Shown one piece after another: positions 57,228 through 64,000 of a stretch of DNA of 64,000 bases. A program made the translations under genes and the position numbers. Source of the stretch: Helianthus annuus (lineage: Eukaryota > Streptophyta > Magnoliopsida > Asterales > Asteraceae). Position 1 is the first letter of the stretch. The number at the start of each line of letters is the position of its first letter. The notes beneath the pieces were generated by a model. That model searched no databases and was not told where the DNA came from. It was given only the letters and a program-made list of their open reading frames with translations. The DNA lies in assembly GCF_002127325.2 (NCBI RefSeq), contig NC_035435.2:125648526-125712525 (forward strand), written 5' to 3'.

Positions 57228-58029
57228 GTGTTCGACCAGTCAAATAGAAGCTCGAAACGGGGAGCACTTTGGCTATGTGTCTCCGTTTCGCTACAAAAAA
57301 CGAATTGTAGTGGGAGTTACGAGCACCTTTATGTTTTTTCCTTGTTTTATGCCTTTTGTTTTTGGGCTAGTGTTTCGAATTTATGTTTATATTTATGTTC
57401 TTCACATGTAATTCGGATGATCAATCATCAATTTTGCAATAATCATTTTACCATTTCAAATTTTCTGCCTTTTGGGTTGAATTGGGGATTTGGGGAAGAT
57501 TATCATTGGTATTCTTATAATCAACGTGATCAATCCTTCATTATCATTTCACACGCTACATCACAAACAATAGTTAACAAAAATGAAATAAATGTCAGAA
57601 AAAAACTCGGGTACAAAGGAATCTGAAGAAAATCAGTGGATAGAATGTATATGGCATGAGATTATTGAATGCCATACAAGTGGCTGGTCCAGACAACCTC
57701 ACTCTGCCATATTCACATTCTTACTATTCCTTTTTTTAACGTAATGTTTTAGTGTAATACGGGTAAGGATACTTGTAGTTTGACGTGGCCAAATAAGTTA
57801 TGTTATGATTCATGTGGCAATTTGGTTTAAACATTATAAATTTACCATGAATGCTGCAGGCATTGATTTGGATCCACATATAGATTACTGTTTTGCTTTG
57901 ATTGCTAATGGCTGTTTATTTTTTCTCTCAGCTGCTTGTAAGAGCCGTGTAAGGAACACTTGATTTCCATATTCAAGCACACATACTTATTATGAAAAAG
58001 TGCAAGAAGTATGCTACACGATGTAGCTG

Positions 58030-58319
58030 CTAATTTTGATAATGAAATGGACCATTCTAACCTCGTGGAGAACAACTTAAAATCCCAAGAGATTAAGTTT
58101 GTTTTTGAATCTGCATCGGCGTCCTCTGGATTTTTACTCACTTTAATGTCAAGGTAGAGAAGGATCTAGAAGAACTCTTAGATTCGACTAAAACAACTAA
58201 AATGTCCTCGGAAGCAAGAATCTGCAAAGTATGTGGCATTACCCGAGATGATGAAAAGCGCTGTTGTGTGACACTGAATGGTGTAATGCAGAGTATTAAA
58301 CATACTGCCTGAATCCCCC
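58030..58319 (+). pseudogene. PHD-finger remnant, MBD9-like (X3)
   Basis: Same broken PHD finger as 36640-36929: SSEARICKVCGITRDDEK then, in another frame, CDTEWCNAEY-stop-TYCLNPP. One codon differs (ATC to CGC after DDEK). Confidence 0.7.
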
Positions 58320-59217
58320 TCGTTTTTTTTCTTTTCTAAAATACAATGCTACTGGTATTGTACTTATAAGCAGCAAGTGCGCGATCAACCAAAACGCGTC
58401 CTGCAGATTTTGCAGTTAGTAGATAAAAGCGGTTGTCTGGAAGAAAATCTGTATTTGGATATGCTGATTGTTGTGGAGGAAACAGAGAAGAGTATAGGCA
58501 GTAAGAGGCACACAAGGTTGGTTTATAACAAAAGTCATAAAGATTGATGTATTTATTTGAAATAAATCCACAAAAGAAAGTTTCATTTTGTTTATTCTGC
58601 AGAAAATATTTTTTGCTCAAGTTTCTTGTTGAAAAGTCATTAAACACCAGCCTTATTCAGAAGAATCTTGCTGAATCGAAAACCAAGCTAGCCAAGCAAT
58701 GGAAGGCAAGCTATTATCTCCCGTTATCATAATCAATGTATGTTGATAAGTTGTTTCAACAAGCAAGATGAGTTAGTCTTTTACCATGAGTTAAATCAGG
58801 AAATTGTTTATGTGATTAATTACGATTGTATTATTTCTTAATCCGGCATGGCACGCCATACATATCATTGGAATTTTGGGGACTCGAGCGGCCGGTACAA
58901 AATTATCTCGAACAACCGACTAAATACCGAAACATGGTAACACAATGAAAAAGTTTATATAGAGAAGGTATGGATTGACAAAAGTATAGAACATAGTAGT
59001 TCGAAAGTAAGATGCTTAGACTTGTAAATAAATTAACTCGAATCTTATGTTGGCTTCCATATATGTTTCTTATTCAACAAGTGAAACTTACTGGATTTAT
59101 TCATTACATCATACATAGTACGTGGTAGTGTAACAAACTCTTAACACATTTCCAAGAAACGATCACATCATCATTGTTCTACTTTATAATTTCTTGCCTA
59201 CTAATTTCAAGTCCCAA

Positions 59218-59292
59218 AGTAGAGTTGATAACTTTCAAGTCCAACACTACAAATGCATACCATCACATATAATATATAGTAATATTAATTAT
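59218..59292. repeat. Y3 stub and end of the macro-repeat
   Basis: Matches the first ~75 bp of Y1 and Y2 (TTGATAACTTTCAAGTCC ... AGTAATATTAAT) and then stops; sequence from 59293 is unrelated. This is a rearrangement breakpoint. Confidence 0.8.
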
Positions 59293-59341
59293 ATGTATTT
59301 ATGGTTGAGGCCAAACCCACCAGCCTAGGACGTCGGCTTCC

Positions 59342-59494
59342 TCATGAGTCATGATGTTGGTGATCCGTGGTTGCAAACGGATAAGGGAAGTCGTTATGCC
59401 CGTTATCATTACCGTCATCTTCTTCCGACTGATCCACAGGTGCAGCTGCATATTCATGAGGGTAGTCATCATCAGGGAAATATGAATCAAAGAC
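59342..59494 (-). pseudogene. C-terminal coding fragment, acidic, unidentified
   Basis: The minus-strand frame reads VFDSYFPDDDYPHEYAAAP, then VDQSEEDDGNDNGHNDF, then PYPFATTDHQHHDS and TGA (50 codons). The composition and clean stop look like the tail of a real protein. An acceptor-like TAATATTTCAG lies just upstream. An in-phase TAA immediately before the first residue means the frame must enter by splicing or is broken. I do not recognise the parent gene. Confidence 0.35.
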
Positions 59495-59545
59495 TTAATT
59501 TTCAACTGAAATATTAGACCCAATAAACGAAGACTTGAATTAATT

Positions 59546-60218
59546 TGTAGGTCCACAATTTCAATATATAAACCTACGAACTGTGATTGCTAAATGGTCT
59601 ACGAAGAGTTGTAATTGTTTCACAGGCCCACGAAGAGTTATGTGTGACGAAGAGTTATACACCAGATTTAAAAGACAACTTAGTTTCTTTTTTAAATAGA
59701 TGTAAAAAGCTATCCAAAATAGGATTTGACAATAAGGACAAATTTGTTTCAAAGGAGCAAATTCAAATTCAAAACACCTTGTGTCTGTTTCAATATTTCA
59801 CAGTTACAAACAACCAGACAAACTGCAAAAGAGAAGGACAAGAGCTGAGTTTATCAGTTAGAAAAAAAAAAGATTGCAGGTCAAACCAATGAGGGTTCAC
59901 CGGAATGTACTATTCCGTCAGAGATTCCGGCCAAACGCTTCTCACCGGAAAATATAAAACCCAAATTTTTAACTTGCAAACTCACTAAAAAACAGATTTT
60001 CACTAATCTTAAACGATTTTGACAAGATTTCAACCAAAACTATCACAGAACACAACCATTTTAGCAAGTTTTTAAACCATTTTAACATCAAAAAGAGTGG
60101 TTTTCAGATTTTAAACAAGAAACTTCAAGAAACTTTGATAAAATATCCAAAAACCACCCAAATCTCACAAGGATGCTTGATTTTCAACAAGGAATCGAGC
60201 CAAGGCTCTGATACCACT
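59546..60218 (-). other. Element D leader region (copia, truncated)
   Basis: Lies inside the 5' LTR of D on the minus strand. It has a PBS at 60200-60216 and scattered ACGAAGAG words (59606-59660). No gag follows; the element breaks off near 59546, where TGTAGGTCCAC happens to repeat the LTR edge. Confidence 0.6.
60203..60216 (-). other. Element D primer binding site (initiator tRNA-Met)
   Basis: Minus strand TGGTATCAGAGCC(TTGG), two bases inside the LTR edge at 60219. Confidence 0.88.
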
Positions 60219-61062
60219 TGTAGGTCCACTAGCGGAGGATCTAGCTAACCGTATCCTTGTTATACGAACACACCCGGTTGTGCGGAATCCAACCGAGTAT
60301 GCAAACCAAGCATCCTTGTGAAACAAAATACAACGTTTAAAGCTTTAACAGAATTAAAACCAGAAAGTTTGATTACAAGAGTATGATACAGAAAACGCTC
60401 ACACAAACTCACTGGTTCTCTCTATCTGTGTCACTCTCGTGTCTGTGTTCTGTATCTTCTCTGTGTTCTGCGAGTGTTTATATAGGCAAAGCAAAACAAC
60501 ACCTCCGCGAAGGGTTACAGAAGGCCACGAAGAGTGGATCAGCACACGAAGACTCGTGGCTTGGACTCTTCGTCCACCTAAGTCTTCATCGCAGTGAGAA
60601 GGACGAACCCTTTGAGGGTTCGTTGATGAGACCCTTCGTGAGGGACCATAAGAGTCTTCGTCATTCATGGAGGGTTCGTGACTTGGAGACCTCGTCGGCA
60701 AGGAGAAGGGTTCGCCATGTACAGTGTTCGTCCAAGGAAGTGTTTGGCTAAGGAGTCTTCGTCTAATCCACTCTTCATGAGGAGTATATGATGAACAGTG
60801 AAGATTCTTCGTCGATGGGGAGACTCCCACGAACCCTTCACTCTTCGTGGACAGATGCAACATCAGACAAACTTGTAGAAACTTAACAAACAGCAGATTA
60901 ACAAAACATTATCATCAAACAGTTGCTGACATATAACTGTTTTACACTAAACATCGTTTAATCACCATACCAGGTCAAGATAGGAGGATATATTGACCAC
61001 GGTCTTCACTTCATAACAAATTCGAATGGAACCGAGTCGCGTCCACATAATATGCATCAACA
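60219..61062 (-). repeat. Element D 5' LTR (diverged relative of A-C)
   Basis: 844 bp, plus-strand reading TGTAGGTCCACTAGC to TGCATCAACA. The edge is set by the PBS on the left and by the broken gag on the right. It has the same layout as A-C: conserved GTTATACGAACAC / GCGGAATCCAA words near the R/U5 end, a TATA box (minus strand CCTATATAAAC, 60476-60486), then upstream a motif array. Here the iterated word is ACGAAGAG/CTTCGT/GGGTTCGT (60505-60855) instead of CGAAGGAT. No second LTR is in the window. Confidence 0.8.
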
Positions 61063-61183
61063 AGTGCCCATTTTCTCTACAGTTGAAACAAGTAACCATC
61101 CCCTTGTCAAAACCATATGGAGTATTCTTTTTGCTTTCCAGGATAGTTCTTCCTGTTCTTTCCATAAAATCCTTTGCTCTTGA
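61063..61183 (-). pseudogene. gag: Gag fragment E, cut by the D LTR
   Basis: About 40 codons: SRAKDFMERTGRTILESKKN, TPYGFDKGMVTCFNCRENGHL, then broken inside the zinc knuckle by the LTR of D. It matches the same segment of B gag (RAKDFMARTGRTSLEGKKN ... CFNCGEKGHF). The right edge meets unrelated DNA. It is a relic of an older SIRE-like element into which D inserted. Confidence 0.8.
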
Positions 61184-61331
61184 TGCGTGGTAAAAAACCG
61201 GTGTTTCTTTATGCTTAAGTGTGTGTTTTTACATAACTTTTAGTTTTGAATAGCCTACTTTTTTATTGGAATTGTGTTTTACAGGTCTAACGGAGTTTAA
61301 GGAGATATTCGGGAGCTATAAGGAGCATCGG
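61184..61331. other. Unassigned 148 bp between gag fragment E and the right-hand LTR
   Basis: No homology I can recognise. It ends in AGGAGCATCGG directly before TGTCACACCC. Could be the edge of another element. Confidence 0.3.
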
Positions 61332-64000
61332 TGTCACACCCTGGCTTTGCGGAAGCGTGGTTAATTTGGTGTGACTTCTTAATACCATAGCTTAACCATA
61401 ACAAGCTATATGAATTTAAAATCCATGCAAGATCATCCATTAAATTAGGTTCGAAAAGTAAAATACTATAACATTGTCTCAGCGGAAACACATCCTAACA
61501 ACATAAACAGTGTTCAACAGACACAAACATCAACATGACATAAACACAGTTTAAGAACTGTGACTCGTCCAGGAAAAAGTCACATCCCTTAAACTTGGAT
61601 GACCTCGTACTAGTGCAGCGGGAAAACGTGCTATACTGTGCCAGATCCTTTAATTCCCTGAAATACATGTAAGTTGAAAAATCAACAATAATGTTGAGCG
61701 AGTTCATGTGTAAGTGAGTAAATAAACCTTTGTATGAATAAAACCCTGGTATGTAGCAAATAAGGAAAAAGAGATCACCAATGGTTTGCAAGGCCATTGA
61801 TATGTGTGAAGTGCAAGTAGGAAGACTCAAACCTAGCGGATTTATGCGTTGGGCACAAAGTCACCACCTGGTCCATTAGGCGGGCTCAGGGGTTCGTATT
61901 ATTTTGGAATCGTTAACATCTGGTAATATTATTTTTACCCTAAAAATAATATTTGTATATTTCACAAAATAATCATAAACATTTTACAAGTGACGTTATG
62001 AAAAATATATATATCAAATATATATTTACCCCGTTTTATTTTGTGAAAATCCCACCTCCGATATTTTGTAAATAAAGTCGTGGCGAAATTTACATGTTGA
62101 AAACAAGTCAAAAATACATTCGTAACACTTGTGATGAAAATACTTTTAAGTGTTAGGTTTTTAGAAAAATTTCGCCAGAGTTTCCCCTGTAACTGGAGGT
62201 GGCCACGCTTTCAAGCGTATCATTTTCTTTTATAAATTCAAACAACAATTTTCTCAATCAACAACAAACAATATTCCAACATCATACTAGTTCAAAAATA
62301 TCACAAACACATGAACTTGTGGGTTGTGTAAAAGTGTGTAGTAACTTCCCATTATTTTTAATAGATCTTTCTACTTTTATAAATGAAACCGGTTTCTCGA
62401 AAATCTTATTTTTACAGAAAATGCATTTGTACATCTTCTAGTCAGAAAGATCCGGCTTTAAAAATATGATTTCATTTGACATTTGGTTCTTTGAAAATAG
62501 CACTTGTAGATCTTTAGATCCACTAGTTTAGAACACTATTTCATAAGAAAAGTTGTTTTTACACAGGTTCATGTTTATGTTGGAAAGGGTTCGTCATCTA
62601 GAAACTTTACGACTAAACATAAGGCTAGTTCATGTTTCGTGAACATGATCTAGCGGGGTTTGATGACGATCCATTCCCATACTAGCAATCAACAACAATA
62701 AATAATCAAAATAAAACTAGTTTTATAAGTTTTACACTATTATTTACTTATTAACCACCAAGTTTATCACCTTTAGTAGACTTTTAATTTTGATCTTTAG
62801 TGTTCATAATTTTCAACCGACAAAATTCTTATTAACCACTTTAGAATAGATCAAAAAGGCGTTTAGAGTCACTTACTACTAGCTCGAGGCTAGGGAAGAA
62901 ACTAGACGAAAAATGGATGGTTAATAGCGTTGTGGTGAGGTCCTTGGCAATCCGTAAGCACCGGGTCTCCTCGTACGTGATCCTTCACCCTTGGTTGTAT
63001 TTTAAATTGGCAAGATGGAAACAAAAAAAAAGATGGTGGGTGGGTCTTGGTGGTCGGCCGTAAGTTAAAAAGGAGAAGAAGGAAATTTTGTTAAGTGACT
63101 TTGTGAATGTGAATTATTATCCTTAAGGCTTTCTTATAAATCATTATTTCATAAAACCCATCGGATATTATGCTTGGAAGATATTTGACATTAACTAATA
63201 AAATATACAACAATTGTGGTGGGTGTTCCCTAGGGGGAAACCCGATCGGATATGAGGGGGTGGGTTTTAGTTTGTTTTGAACTAACTAGTTAGTACTAGT
63301 TATGTTAAGTTTAGAAATTTAATTTAGTGTAGTAGAGTGTTATGTAATATAACGGGTGTTAGGGTATTCGGGGACCCTAACTGGCTCAGAAAAAGAAAAA
63401 TAGTGTTGATGTCAATATTTTTATGTCCCGGGTTAAGTCCAGTTGTTTGGTTAGATACTGATCCGTTAAAGTGCTTATTAAAGCTTTAAAGTGTCTTTAT
63501 TATTATTTTTAGTGACACAAAGCATTCCCGACACTTTGGAAAGTGTCTTGTATTATTTTTCCGCGTTTTTGCACTTTACTAGTTAGCTTAAATGCTGAAT
63601 TTTTATATTAAAGTGCAGAATTTGTGTTTAAATCATGTTTTAGGCACATCCGGTCACTATAATTATCACCTAGTGACGCAGTTCTACAACCCTCATTTCC
63701 CTACACTCTCTACTAGTGTAGTAAACTATCTCTGGCTCATACAGGCCTTAGAGGCAGTGTCTGCCTGGTGCTGGCTATGTCAGCACGTTTAATGGGTTAT
63801 CCGCTCATTGTGCTACTGTGCTTTGGTGCATCAAGGTTGTCACTAGAGTTCTGTATGTAAATAATGTAGTGACAGTAAATAGAGTATGATGCAAGTATGT
63901 ACATGTATCAACATTCAAGTAGCAGTTTATCCATAAGTTCAAGTAAGCACTGTAATTAAGCAGTAATTAATTATTAATTAGGTCGTACGGATACCTGATT
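61332..64000 (-). repeat. Probable long LTR (Ty3/gypsy-like), incomplete
   Basis: Begins TGTCACACCCTGG on the plus strand, an edge typical of plant Ty3/gypsy (chromovirus-type) LTRs. On the minus strand a TATA-like TTTATAAG (63133-63140) is followed by a CTTCTTCTCC pyrimidine stretch, suggesting a promoter facing left. No coding frame is convincing. A perfect inverted repeat GACACTTTGGAAAGTGTC lies at 63530-63547. The other LTR edge is not identified; TAGTGACA at about 63868 is a candidate but its flank does not match the left flank. Confidence 0.45.

Larger units (their letters stand above)
52713..59217. repeat. X3, right part
   Basis: Continues the X block after element C and matches X2 to its end, with small indels. 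It has extra sequence near 57450-57710 not present in X2. Stretches 53480-54440, 54605-54930, 55115-55650, 57300-57900 and 58320-59217 show no gene. Confidence 0.85.

Noticed and set aside
59546..59560. Second LTR edge of element D (TGTAGGTCCAC)
   Set aside because: Only 11 bp match the D LTR edge, and the following sequence is unrelated.
61332..63875. Complete LTR from TGTCAC to GTGACA
   Set aside because: The terminal words are inverted, but the five bases outside (ATCGG and GTAAA) do not match, so the right boundary is unsupported.

Overview
The window is plant nuclear repeat DNA. It has Ty1/copia LTR retrotransposons primed by initiator tRNA-Met, a tRNA-derived SINE, a Helitron-type end and eroded fragments of typical plant genes (BCS1-like AAA-ATPase, VQ-motif protein, MBD9-like chromatin protein). 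A eudicot is certain enough. Asteraceae is my best guess from the style of the copia gag/pol and the Helitron terminus, but that is inference. I see no intact host gene.

The backbone is a tandem macro-repeat of about 12 kb, seen in three copies and built from three blocks. S is a 3.6-4 kb palindrome-rich satellite-like block with inverted arms. X is a 7 kb block carrying gene fragments, a SINE and a copia RT remnant. Y is a 1.3 kb AT-rich block with a degenerate ~72-bp tandem repeat. The order is S1 (1-2620), X1 almost wholly deleted, Y1 (2621-4545), S2 (4546-4654 plus 27157-30770), X2 (30771-37810), Y2 (37811-39110), S3 (39111-43190), X3 (43191-43766 plus 52713-59217) and a Y3 stub (59218-59292). 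Sequence after 59293 is unrelated to the array.

Later insertions decorate single copies. Element A (plus strand, 4655-27151, target duplication ACCTA) sits in S2. Element B (minus strand, 8736-19999, duplication GCAGA) sits inside the gag of A. Element C (minus strand, 43767-52707, duplication ATAAT) sits in X3, and its empty site is preserved in X2. A short inverted-repeat element is in Y1 and a 589-bp Helitron-like element is in S3. B looks structurally intact: gag 1243 aa, pol 1148 aa, LTRs with one mismatch seen. A carries a frameshift, B itself and two stop codons. C has a large in-frame deletion fusing integrase to RNase H, plus a gag frameshift.

The retrotransposons share four unusual traits. 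Gag and pol are separate, with pol closed upstream by a stop and preceded by a conserved CATGTGCAG. The U3 and leader are packed with a short YCGAARGAT-type motif in both orientations. The TATA box lies in a palindrome. A long 3' noncoding region carries conserved GTGA...TCAC hairpins. A related LTR at 60219-61062 (element D) has the same layout but a different iterated motif (CTTCGT/ACGAAG). The right end (61332-64000) looks like part of a long LTR, probably Ty3/gypsy, promoter on the minus strand.
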